Shown here in pieces: positions 21,086 through 31,700 of a stretch of 64,000 nucleotides of DNA. This stretch comes from Closterium sp. Naga37s-1 (lineage: Eukaryota > Streptophyta > Zygnematophyceae > Desmidiales > Closteriaceae), in NCBI GenBank assembly GCA_947471745.1, contig CANJKZ010000777.1:3549001-3613000 (forward strand), read 5' to 3'. The position numbers and the translations under genes were made by a program. The notes beneath the pieces are model-generated. The model saw only the letters and a program-made list of their open reading frames with translations. It was not told where the DNA came from and searched no databases. The first letter of the stretch is position 1, and each line of letters opens with the position of its first letter.

Positions 21086-22559
21086 TGAGGGTGGCTTCTG
21101 GCGTTGCTGGGTGGGCGGTGCTCCCTGCACCATGCACGATGCCACCACACCTCCATTCCCCTCTCCATTTCTCCTTCGACCCCCATTTCCCTCCGCGTTC
21201 CTTTCCCCTTGAGTCACCCGCTCCCCCTCAATACCCTCCTCCCTCCCTTTTTCCCTCTCTCCTCCCTCCACACCCAACCAGTCAACACGCCAGAGGGGTG
21301 CGCTGATAGGGCGAGTGCTCAAAGTGTTATGGGCTGCCTCTGAGTTGACTCAAGAGTCACCGATTCCTCTCTTCCCCTCCTCTTCCCCCCCCCCCACCTT
21401 TTCTCACACGCAATTAGCGGACGCTGCAAAGGGGTGGCCTGACAGAGCGAGTGCTGTGGTGGGTGTTCCGGGCGACACAACACGCACTGGTGGAGGAGGT
21501 GGTGGTGCTGCTGAGCGTCACCCACCACCTCCCTGAAATGAGTGAATTTTTAAGACGTCTAAAAAAATCACTCATTTTACGTGGCCACCACTCCCCTGAG
21601 CGACTTCCCCCCTTTCCCCTCCCTCATCGGCGCACACTACAGAGAGGAGCACTGACAGAGCGGGTGCTGCAGGTGTTCCGGGCGACACAGCACCCACCGG
21701 CGGAGGAGGCGGTGGTGCTTCTGGGCCTCACCCACTACTCCACTGCCAAATCCCCCCCCCCCCCCCCCCCCCCTTCTTCCAGCGCACGCTACAGAGAGGA
21801 GCTTTGACAGAGCGGGTGCTGAAAGTGTTCCGGGCGACACAGCACGCACTGGTGGAAGAGGCGGTGGTGCTGCTGGGCCTTACTGATCACCCTCCATTGC
21901 AACCCTCTTTCAACCCACTCCTCCTCGGCCCTCTCAGCGCACACTCCAGAGGGGAGCACTGACGGAGCGGGTGCTTGGAGTGTTCTGGGCGACACAGCAC
22001 GCACTGGTGGAGGAGGCGGTGGTGCTGCTGGGACTCACCCACCACTCGCCTGCGCCCGTCCTCCCCACTTGTACGTGCACCTTCACTCACTGTGCTCCCA
22101 CGGTGCTCCCGCGGTGCTCCCACGGTGCTCCCACCATGCACCATAATAGCTGCTATTTTGCCTTTCGCATTCTCCCTGCTGCTGGCCCACCCACTACTCC
22201 CCTGCGTCCATCCCCCCCACTCGTACGCTCTGACCGTGCCCTCACTGTGCACCATAATAGCTGCTATCGTGCTATTTACATTCTCTCTTCCTTACCCCCC
22301 CCTTGTTACTGCATTCCGCCACACTCTGCATGTGCCTCGGCCCCTTGCCTTCCTCCCCTCCACCTCTCCTTCCTGTCCTTTCCACCTCTTCCCCCCCTTA
22401 CCCAACCCCCCTTTTTCCTCCTGTGCTCCCCCCTCTCTCCCCACACTGCAGGCTGCACTGACAGTTCTCTCCGCTGACACCCCGAAGCCACTTATATCTC
22501 CAGTGTGTACACACACACATCTCTTCACCCCTGAAGCACACGTGTAGCTTCAACCGCAG

Positions 22560-23075
22560 ACGGGAATCTCAGGTTTCTTGGTATTCCGTCGCCTTGCACA
22601 TGCCCCACTGCACGTACCGCCAACACAACCTGGCAGTGGAGTGGGGTAATTGGGTTGGGACATTGAGGCCGTGGCCAGGTTGTACATTCAACGTACTTCC
22701 TTGCTCGAAAGGAAGCTGGGCATTCAAAGCTTCGTTGCTCTGGGCGGTTCCACTTCCGCAAGGTGGAGAGCATATTATTTTTCTTTTCGGTAGTTCACCG
22801 TTATGCACCGTGACAGTTCTGACGCAGAATTTAGAGTGTTCAGACAACGTACCGGTACAACTTGACCACGCCCCGAGACTAAGCAGGGTAGAGTGCTGTG
22901 GAAGTAAAATTGCTCGCAACTGATGGGTGCTGCTGGTTAGCAGCGGTGCTCTAGTTGCTCTCTGTTAATGCCCCCTTGGTGTCATGCTAGCATGCTCTCT
23001 GAGAAGAAATTTGTTCGATGACATAGCAAGCTTGTATCATACGGTACGGTAACAACAACTCCACCAGTACCGTAT
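22560..23075. other. Spacer, no gene recognised
   Basis: Short frames only. A segment near 22840-22960 faintly resembles 5S rRNA internal sequences but does not complete a 5S gene. Confidence 0.5.
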
Positions 23076-23239
23076 TGTCGAGATAGCGTTAGAACCTAGG
23101 AAGCAACGTGAGGGTGTTGAGAGGAGCGAGAGGAAAGAGGGTTCTATAAAGAGAAAGGGTATAATGATATAGGCAAGGGTTGGGGGTGCACCACTAACAG
23201 AAAGTATAACAACAAACTACAGCTATAGCTACATGCACT

Positions 23240-23271
<32 letters not shown>

Positions 23272-23286
23272 ATGTATATCACGACA
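23076..23286. mobile_element. Solo LTR related to element B
   Basis: It starts TGTCGAG and ends CACGACA, with a TATA-rich tract near the end, and shares with the element B LTR the order CCTAGG, TGCACCAC.AACA, AACTACA..AGCT..AGCTACA.GCA.TTATA and final ATATCRCGACA. It is flanked by CGTAT and CGTAG, a near-perfect 5-bp duplication. No interior or second LTR is present, so it looks like a solo LTR left by recombination. Confidence 0.7.
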
Positions 23287-23289
23287 CGT

Positions 23290-25000
23290 AGACCCTATCA
23301 GAATCGTATCTGGTGTGCGGACCACCACACCACGTGCCAGTTCCTGGATTGTATGACTTGAAGTTTGTGCTCCCTTTGCTGAGACTCCTTTCTACCGTAA
23401 GCGTGTAGCAGGACCACAAAGAGAGTACAGTGCTGTAGTACTTCAGAGCAGCAACGGAATGCAACAAACAAAATCATTTCCTCAAAACATCTTATACGGT
23501 ACCATAACCATAACTATCAGTGGTCCTCCCCTGGACCACACGAACCCACAAACAACATGCACAGCATTTTCTTCCACATCAACCGCCCCTCCCCTTTGTT
23601 GAAAACATATAGTTCGCGCTTCTGACATGTCAAGCGCTATAACAAGAACGAAGCAGATCCACAACGAAGCAACACCGAGTCAACCAAGCTACAGCGAAGC
23701 AGTGCCCTAGATATCAAACTTTTTAGTCTGATGCAGAGTCCGTTCAGACCTTTTTTATGTACCTTGTCTGATTTTTCAGAGGGTTTTTTTATGAGTTGTC
23801 TGAAATTTTAGCCTAATTTTATTAGTGTAGGCTGAGCCTCAAACTTGTATCGGGAGTACACTCTGCGTGCTTATCAGAGCGAAGTTTCCTGGAAGTTTCC
23901 TTTCGATATGCCCACTTTCGAGATGGCAGTGGAGTGCCAGGATGTGAGCAACGCACACTTCAACCGCTGGGACATCCGAATACACTCGTTCGTCGAGAAT
24001 ATCTCCCTGTTACGCTAAGAGAATGGTTGCGTGATTATGAGATTTCTAAGACAAAATCTCGTCACATGTAAGTTATCGCTAATGTGTTGTAAAGAATAGG
24101 TGACTTTGATGCTGATTCATTGTAAAAACATAAGCAGCACTCACTGCTGTGAAATTGCAAAGCTCCTGATTCGTAATGAAAGTATCGTGCGGCACTGCCA
24201 GATGCTCACACGCCACGCCAAGCAACAGTTTCTGTCTGCTGCCAGCTCAGCTGCGTGGCACTTGGCCCACCTGGTACGTGACAACAACCAGATCGGGTGA
24301 ACGATCGCATCGCTAGAAACGCAAATCCAAAATTGACAAAAACGTCACACAGACGAGAAAATGGGTACAGAACGGTAATCACACACACGACGAAACAAAA
24401 TGCGATCAGCAGAAACAATTATGCGTTGCACGTGACAAAAACACTGGAACGCCGCCGACATAAGCAGAGGCGATGCACGAGCACGTTGCCTGATGCAGAC
24501 CCGCCGACCCTGACTGGTCAGACCTCCTGACTTCAGAACTCTGACCAATCGGACTAACGATTATATGGCAGAAGTGCCTTCATACTAAATCCGGGACAAA
24601 ATTTTCCCCATCAGAGAGCGTAGACTAAAATTGAAGCGTCAGCCCTGGCGGGAAACCAAATTTCCTCGAGCGCGGCACCGCACAGTTGCGTTGGTAGGCT
24701 GTAATCAGCTTCAATGCTATTATAATTATGCTTTTACGAAACTGCATGATCATCTTCAATTTTGAAGGTAACTCTGGTAGTTCAGACAAAAAAAAGTTGT
24801 GCTTGTCTGAATTTTCAGACTAAAATTTTGAGGCACCTCTGACAGACAGAGTTCCAAGAGGGGTGTATACTGATCGATGAGAGTGCCTCAAAACGAATCT
24901 AGGGGCCTGCAGCGAAGCGGTTGACAAAAGCGACAACAGCAAGAAGTTGAAGCGAAGGTCAAAGGTCAGCGACCTTTTAACTCGTCGAAAACAGCACGGC
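23290..25000. other. AT-rich spacer, no gene recognised
   Basis: Repeated TCTGAATTTTCAGAC / AATTTTAG-like motifs near 23710-23830 and 24770-24840 hint at inverted-repeat ends of a small DNA element, but this was not resolved. The right part should include the 5' LTR of the truncated copia that follows. Confidence 0.4.
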
Positions 25001-25262
25001 AGCAAGGACAAATGACTAACTCGCTATTGAGCAGTTACCCGAGTCGTCGCTGTATCGAACCGCATTAGCAATTACAATTGCAGTTAGTAAAACCTTTCAT
25101 ATTCCCTGTAATCATATAAAGGCCCTATATCTCTATGTTATAATCAACTAATCTTGTTCTCACATACCAGTGCAAGGTGGTTCAACCAGTTTCATTAAGA
25201 CATTATCACTCTGAGCCTTAGTCATTGAAACGATCCTAAGGGCTTTCTCAGCCCAACATGGT

Positions 25263-26751
25263 ATGAGAGCTAGCAAAGACAAGGCTCAAATATTCTCACT
25301 TTCTACAACTCACACGACAAAAGACATTGCAACACCGAAGGAAAGGAGCTCGTCCACTGGATCTCCTAGCACTTCTCCTACTCCACCTCCGGTCTCTGGA
25401 CTACAGACAGAAGAATGCACTGCCCAAGGACCAGCTGCAGAATGTACTAAAGCACCTGTGAATCCTGCAACTGGCTTCGACCTAAGCATGATGGAGAGGT
25501 TCTTCTCCTTCATGTCGTTCTACGAGCAACAACAAGTGGCACCTGCGCAGTCAAACAACAGCGACAACAACAGCGGAGTTACTCCCATGAGCCTTGATGG
25601 CTCCTCCTTTGCGCGCGGAAATCAGCAACCTACCTTCGCACCATATGAGCCTCAACGCGGCTCTATCAGCTTCATGCCGAATCGACTTCCACCTGGGCAA
25701 GAGACGAAGACATTGGATGCACTCCAGTTGCAGTCACAATTCGCACACGTGCTAAAACTGCAAACGACAACACCATTCGACGGGAAGGACTTCTATACCT
25801 GGTCCTTTGAATTCGAGCTAATGATGGAAGGAGCTCAAATCCTCGGTTCTCTTCGACGGTTCCCTGCCATACCCAATGCACGGGACACAGTACGACAAAC
25901 AACAGTACACGTATCAGTCACTGACGGCGTACACCATTCTCCTGCGAAACATCTTGGCAAGTGAGCAGCAGAACATTCGAACTTATCGCGGATACAGTAA
26001 CCCCGCCGAGCTCACCTACAACCATCTGAATCAAGCAAACGACAGCGTAAATCAGAGTCGTCTCATGGCACAATTGACAACAGTCCAAATGCAACCCGGC
26101 AAAAAGGGAATGGCCTATATCAGTCGCTGTCGCGGTCTACGCGACAGAATCCTTCGGTGCGGCGGGGCACTGTCCGAGGACGCCTTCGTCACCGTTGTCC
26201 TCGCAGGCCTCGGCCCCCAATGGCGTTCCACCCGGGCCATTCTCCGGGCCCACGGAAGACTCTCTGAAGCAAGCCTCTGCGCAGAAATTCATGCCGAGCA
26301 ACAAGGTATGGACCTGCACGAAGAACGACACAAGAAAAGGGCATCAGTACCCGAGTTTGCCTTTCACACTCAGAGGCGTCACAACAACAACCGGCAACAC
26401 GAGCACCAAGCACGAAGATATGTACCACCGTTCTGCCATCTTTGTCGAACGTCTAGACACTCCCGCGTCAACTGCCCGAATCATCAGCAATCAACACCAC
26501 CACCACGTCAGCTCCGACCCTCAAGCAGTCAAGTAGCCTCCATGCAGCCACAACCTTCCAACCAGGCGCAGTCTTCAACATTGCAACCTGCACGAGGAAC
26601 AAGAAATATCGTAAGCTGCATGGCAAGAATGGACTCCTGCACCACAAAATCACCACCGACTAACTCACCAGAAGAACTACTCGACGAACGCAAACCTCGT
26701 CGCGAATCGCTAGAACCAAATCCGACGTACGCCGCCATCGCTCAGAACTAG
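25263..26751 (+). pseudogene. Element F gag polyprotein, frameshifted
   Basis: The first frame (to about 25880) gives LQLQSQFAHVLKLQTTTPFD and FELMMEGAQIL. The second frame continues with QSLTAYTILLRNI, MAYISRCRGLRDRIL and VTVVLAGLGPQW, the UBN2-type copia gag pattern, and then a zinc knuckle CHLCRTSRHSRVNC (CX2CX4HX4C). A frameshift lies at about 25880. The frame ends in TAG at 26749-26751, and the same frame continues into protease. Confidence 0.88.
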
Positions 26752-26890
26752 CCGTCCGGCCAAGGCACTTGGTTCTTAGACAGCTGCTGCGGACAACACA
26801 TGTGCTTTTCAGATCGTTTTTTTCAACGGGAACAACGTCTCAATCGGGAAGTCATGATAATCATTGCCAACAACCAAAACTTGCACACAT
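26752..26890 (+). pseudogene. Element F protease start, broken
   Basis: In frame with gag after the TAG, the sequence encodes GTWFLDSCCGQHMCFSDRFF. This aligns with the copia protease start (WxLDSGxxxHM), but the catalytic DSG/DTG triad has Cys in place of Gly. The frame ends after IIANNQN at the junction with kinase sequence. Confidence 0.8.
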
Positions 26891-26984
26891 AGCCTATCAA
26901 ACCGTCCACTTTTGTTGACACGTGTGTTTTCCAGTCCTTGATGGTGCGAGCCAAGCCGAAGTCAGCCACCACTGGAGTAAAATC
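26888..26984 (-). pseudogene. Receptor-like kinase activation-segment exon, truncated
   Basis: After a TTGCAG acceptor the minus strand encodes DFTPVVADFGLARTIKDWKT and then HVSTKVDGLIGY, kinase subdomains VII-VIII with an intact DFG. The expected continuation (the APE region) is lost at about 26888, where element F begins. It is in phase with the exon at 27183-27309. Plant-type RLK/Pelle family by the FGLAR and GY spacing. Confidence 0.8.
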
Positions 26985-27182
26985 CTGCAAGACACGCAAA
27001 GTACAGAAAAAAGGGAGACATGAAGATGAATTAACAGCTGTGTAGGTGAGGATTCGGACAGCATGAATTGACTAACTGTGATGTGCACATGTACCTTACA
27101 TCAAGCAGTTCTATGGAGCAGAAAAATGGATAGAACAGGAAACCGAAAGTACATAACACACATAAGGGATATAGTTGCGTAC

Positions 27183-27309
27183 CTCTCGCAGAAGCACATT
27201 TGAGGACTTGAAATCGTGATGAACGAACTGGTGCTCGTGAATTGTGGCTAGCGCCTCGGCACACCCCAGTGCCACTTTCATGCGATGCCTCCATGGGAAG
27301 TGAATACCA
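27183..27309 (-). CDS. Receptor-like kinase catalytic-loop exon
   Basis: Between an AATAG acceptor and a GTACGC donor, the minus strand encodes FPWRHRMKVALGCAEALATI and HEHQFVHHDFKSSNVLLRE, kinase subdomains VIa-VIb. The catalytic motif reads HHD in place of HRD, so it is a non-RD type with His at the Arg position. Lys and Asn of DFKSSN are kept. It may be the downstream half of the kinase whose N-lobe is at 51.7-52.9 kb on the same strand. Confidence 0.75.
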
Positions 27310-27394
27310 CTATTGTTGACTGAATGGGGGAAGGAGAGAGGCAAAAGGGGAGAGAGCAGGAATTAGAGACATCTCGAAAGCCTTTTCAAAATCT

Positions 27395-27562
27395 TGTTCA
27401 TGCAATGCCTCCATGGGAAGTGCTTGTCATTTTTCTGGACTCAATGGGGGCAGGAGAGGGGGGCCCCGTGGGAGAGGGGAGGTGGGTGGGAGGGAGAAGG
27501 GGAAATTTGAGGCGCTTCGAAAAGGCACTTTCGTGCATGCGATGCCTCCATTGGAAGGAATG
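27395..27562 (-). repeat. Partial copies of the kinase exon start
   Basis: The TTCCCATGGAGGCATCGCAT segment that starts the catalytic-loop exon recurs near 27397-27425 and, with changes, near 27536-27562. Similar flanks are present, so the exon 5' end was tandemly duplicated twice into the upstream intron. Confidence 0.7.
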
Positions 27563-27699
27563 AGGAGAGGGGAGGGGAAACGAAGGAGAGGGAGATTAGA
27601 AGCTGAACATGGGAGGGAAGAACGAAAATGTGAGAGAGAATATGGAAGAGAGAGACTAAGCAGAGTGAAGAGGCATCGGAAAAAATGCGGTCCCTGAAA

Positions 27700-28040
27700 G
27701 CTACGGGAAAGCAGCATCACAGCTGCAATGACGCATCCTTCGCGTCAGGTGCTTCAGAGAGGGTGGAATTGCTGCTTTGTAGTTCGACCCTCTTTTGACG
27801 AAAATCACTGCGACACATGTTAGCCGTAAATCTTGCATTCAGTGAAAGCATCTTCATCGCAACTTTGACTGTTTAGGGAGATCTTAGCCGCTGATCGCAT
27901 CTGTGGGAAAGCAGGTTTGGCATAGCTATGAATGTGTTTCCTCGTTCGAGCCCTACATGGCATGTTCGTATTCGACCGCCAATGTCTACTCCAACCAATC
28001 ATGCGATGGTATAGTGCAACTTTTAAAGGTATTGATTGGA
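27700..28040. other. Spacer, no gene recognised
   Basis: No domain-bearing frame or repeat was seen. Confidence 0.5.
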
Positions 28041-28045
28041 ATAAC

Positions 28046-28290
28046 ACCCACATATCATCCCTCACACACCCACAGTCCAGCCCACCCACACCCACATATC
28101 ATCCCTCACACACCCACAGTCCAGCCCACCCACATCCACATGCCATCCCACACACACCGACAGTCCAGCCCACCCACACCCACATATCATACCTCACACA
28201 CCCACAGTCCAGCCCACCCACACACACATGTCATCCCACATGCTCCCACATGCTATCCCACTCACTCCCACATGACACTCCACACCCTCT
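28046..28290. repeat. About 41-bp minisatellite
   Basis: Four to five copies of CACACCCACAGTCCAGCCCA plus CCCACACCCACATATCATCC variants, followed by degenerate CATGCTCCCACATG units. Confidence 0.9.
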
Positions 28291-28460
28291 CATGGCTGAG
28301 AATTAGCTTTAAACTTATGAAGTTCCTTTCTTACATAAGTTGTCTGCACTCACCCCCTGGCAGGTGGATGCGTTTTGCCATGCGGTCCTGACAACGACGT
28401 CAACACCTGTTTCGATGCCACACATTCTTGAGAATAGGCGTGGGGACGACATTTGGAAGA

Positions 28461-28560
28461 GCTACATCACAAAAAACCTTGGTTTTTGAAGGGGGTTCGA
28501 AGGGGGGTACAGTTCAGGTGTTTTGGTTGGCGAAGTTCCGAAGCCAAATCGCGACCAATC
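28461..28560. repeat. Candidate left terminal inverted repeat of a two-gene element
   Basis: TACATCACAAAAAACC at 28463 matches the inverted TACATCACAAAAACCC ending at about 41812, and TCCGAAGCCAAATCGCGACC (about 28537) matches inverted TCCGGAGCCAATTTGGACC (about 41746) at a similar offset. The match is imperfect and no target duplication was found. Confidence 0.35.
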
Positions 28561-28745
28561 ACGGAATGAAATCGGACCGCGTTTGTTTGTCGAAGTCTAG
28601 ATCGAATCCGCGACTCCGGTACATTGCCGTTTATTTGAAGCGTGCCAAATTTGTTGTGATTTTGTAATTGGTTTTTTAAGCTTTGACTTCCCTAAAATGT
28701 GTCTGCTTGACAATATGCTGGCCATTTTATTACAAGATAAATGCA

Positions 28746-31700
28746 TCACATTTGATACTTATTAAGGAGATAGGTACTGTCCAGGTGGAATGCCTTCACC
28801 ACATGGACGTGGCGGAGCAGCGCTTCAATCGGAATCACGGAGTACGCGTACATTCCTGTCGTCCACTTGAGGCGAAGACATCCTGCTGCTGTATCCTCTC
28901 CGCTTGCATTCCAATATCTAACGTAAGCCAGCTCCTCCCTCTCTCCACGTATTTTTGTATGGAACAACAGAAGCAACCTTGCATACCACTCCTCTCTCCG
29001 ACCATACCTTACACCCTCCACTGCAACATCCGAGTACCATGGCCTCTCAAAATAGTCAGGGGTCGCTCGAACGAAGTGAGAAACTCTTGAGAAGCTGGCG
29101 TCGTCTGCTGCAGGGATTGCCAGCGATGCATGGGCCTGCATAACAGTTGATGTTAGTCATGATGATACGAGCCAGCCAAATGATGGTTGATTGCATAAAC
29201 TTGCAACTACTTACTCGAATCTTGGTGACGCATCCTGCATAACGCATAAGCGCATCCTTGAGGGCAGCTTGGGCACGAGGGTGTTGCTTGGCCCACTTCC
29301 TTGCAAACCAGTTGGTGGAGGTGGGTTCTTGTGGTAACTCCACAGGGAGGAAGTATGACTCCTTGATGAGCGTCCGTGTGTCGGTCTCAATCGCCTGCCA
29401 ACATATGCTATTGATATTATTACATTCTGCATTCATATCCATGCAATTCAAGCACTAAACAGATTTACCTGCCGCATGGCGGTGTCCCGGCCAGCAGGAT
29501 CATCCACCGGCACCACATCCGGAATGCGCCTAGCATGGAACTTCATGATCTGCCCATCTACATTGCGCTTGTTGGACCGACGGTAGATCCTCTTTACCAA
29601 CGGTCCGTGCAAGTGCTCGAACATGTTGGTGCTGAATTCAGTCACATGACCCGCGCGACGTATGGAGTCAACGTAGTGCGACATGAGATGTGTTTTCACA
29701 AGGCACCAAGAGGATGGCTGCTTTGGAAACGCAGCCTGCAACTGCTCAACGAGCCTGATGGGAGTGGGAGATGACAACACATGCAATCACAGAGTCTACT
29801 TATTCATTTGGTTTTCCTATTCCTGATCCTTTCCTATCAAAGTTTAGCACCAAACATCCTCACAAGATTGCCTACTACAAGAGCACATTTACAGTAGCCA
29901 AGCATTCATCCCATGCACGGGGGTTTACATGCGTGGTATTATTACCGAGAGGTCATCTTCTTCAGCTCCCGGAGGGACCGCTCAGTGTGCCCCTGAGGCT
30001 GGGAGCACAGGATGTACCAGCCAAGATAGGCACGAACGGCATCCATCTGGGGCTGGCGAAGCAGGCCTGCAAAAACAAACACCATGACCTGCAAAGAATG
30101 TGGATAGCAGCAAAGGGGAGGGTGAGCACAGATGGTGTGAGGAGTTGGGACAAACAATGGCAGCATGAGCAGACTGCTTGAGGGTTTAGGCCAGGACAAG
30201 CAACAGGGAATGGAGGGTTCATACCTGCATGACGGCCCTGTGCTCATAGGCCGCCACACATGCTCCGGTCTCGAAGTAGGCGCTCTCCGGCAGGCGCATG
30301 TGATTCAGGCGCGTGCGGTCGCGAATGAGAGACAGGCGCCTGCCCATACACATCAGTTCAGCGGTGGCAAAAGGGCAGAAACATGTCAGTAATAGGACAG
30401 AACTTATGGTTTGAGTAAATGTGACGAAGAGCAACGAATCCAATCCCCAAAACACTGACCTGTCCATCTGCTTCACACGCCGCTTCTTCATCTTGCGCAC
30501 GACAGCCACAATGTGGCTCATGATGCCCAGGTCCGCCTGGTGCATGATGTCAGGCATCACCACGAGGTAGGGATTGCCCCACGCGGTCCCTGGGACATCC
30601 CACTTCCAGAGCACGCACTGGAAATGGGGATGTGGTGGGGAATGGAGGAGAGATGTACGTGAGAGTGGATAGCTAACCTAAACCACAAGTGGGGTGAGTT
30701 CAATGGGGCAGAGCACATCTGGCAATTCATGACGGGGCGGGCGAGAGCATAGACTACTCATGGGCCGGGGAAACAGGTCACTCACCTCAACAGGGTAGGT
30801 AGAGTAGGCCTTGCACGGGTCAGCCTGGCTAGTTGTCGTCCCAGCCGCCTCGTTAACGATCCATTGCTGCTGTTCAGGCGTGCGCGGCGTGTTCCGTGCC
30901 TTGACAGCACTCAGATGCTCCTGTTGTAGCACGGGGGTGAGGGATGGGATAGAAAAGGTAAGGGTGGTAGCTATGTGGGTTCTATCAGGCGACCCACAAA
31001 CGAGAATGTATTTGAATGCGTGCAGATGGCATGTGACCTCACCTTTGCAGCATAGCAGATGCTGCACGGCATCCGCGATCCATGCGAGAGTGTGCAACTG
31101 ATCTTGCCGCTCTCGGGGTAGTCGCACACCCAGGCGTACAGCAGGGGCCGCACGGTTTGCCAATCACCGAAAGGGTCCCTGAGACGGAACCCGCTGCAAG
31201 GAACAGGTAGAGGGGCAACAGGAATTCGGGTTACGGCTTTTAGGGAGGAACGACGAGGGGCAAAGGGCCATGCTACATACAGAGAGGGTTTGCATACCAT
31301 GCAGGTGGTGAGATGATGTCTTAGCAAGATGCAAACCGAGTACGGACCTGGCAATGCCATCAAGAAGCGGCTGCAGCACGGTGATGACGCAACGCTGGAA
31401 GAGCATCACCTTCTCCACGGCAGACATTGCAGACGGGGGGATAGGAAGGAGGGCAAGTAGTGTGTGCCCGGCTTTCCCCCATCGCTTGGCCTGGGAGATG
31501 TTGGCCAGCGTCATCATGAGCGGCCACGCCTTCTTCCGGCCGTTGATGCTCATGTGCGTCACATCCGAATATAAGATGATCCCCCCCACAACTTCGGACC
31601 AACCGAAGTGTTCCTGTAGTGCACGACAAAGCGGCAACGGACACACGGTTTAGGGCTCAAGATGCTCTTGACAGATCAGTGCAGCGATGGAGGCATGAGG

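Larger units (their letters stand above)
20146..22545 (+). other. Hypothetical gene region with tandemly repeated exons
   Basis: The plus strand has an exon-like segment encoding GLPEDIVLLLLLW between an acceptor CGCTGCAG (near 20905) and a donor GGTGAGTG (near 20940). About five similar segments follow that encode RGALTERVLQVFRATQHPPAEEAVVLLGLTH-type peptides (near 21290, 21411-21530, 21630-21745, 21785-21895, 21937-22050). Several of these are preceded by CACTACAG or CACTCCAG acceptors. A last segment after CACTGCAG near 22450 encodes AALTVLSADTPKP and ends at a stop near 22545. No family was recognised. The minus strand also carries a 288-codon poly-Glu frame (20271-21137), so strand and gene status are uncertain. 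Confidence 0.35.
25258..26890 (+). mobile_element. Truncated Ty1/copia element F (PBS, gag, start of protease)
   Basis: An LTR-like end (...CCCAACA) is followed at 25259 by TGGTATGAGAGC, one base off the consensus initiator-Met PBS. Gag then starts at once, and the element stops inside the protease at about 26885, where receptor-kinase sequence on the opposite strand begins. The 5' LTR start was not placed and there is no 3' LTR. Confidence 0.85.

Noticed and set aside
20271-21137. A 288-codon minus-strand protein with a poly-Glu tract.
   Set aside because: Most of it is the CTC/GAG tract and a 20-bp minisatellite. Only a short part (about 20520-20700) looks protein-like, and plus-strand exon signals compete.
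22836-22965. A 5S rRNA-like stretch (CCCCGAGACTAAGCAGGGTAG and following), and another near 55640-55690 (ATGGGAGACTGGGTGC).
   Set aside because: Only short blocks resemble 5S internal sequences and no complete 120-nt 5S fold could be made by eye. A covariance-model scan would decide.
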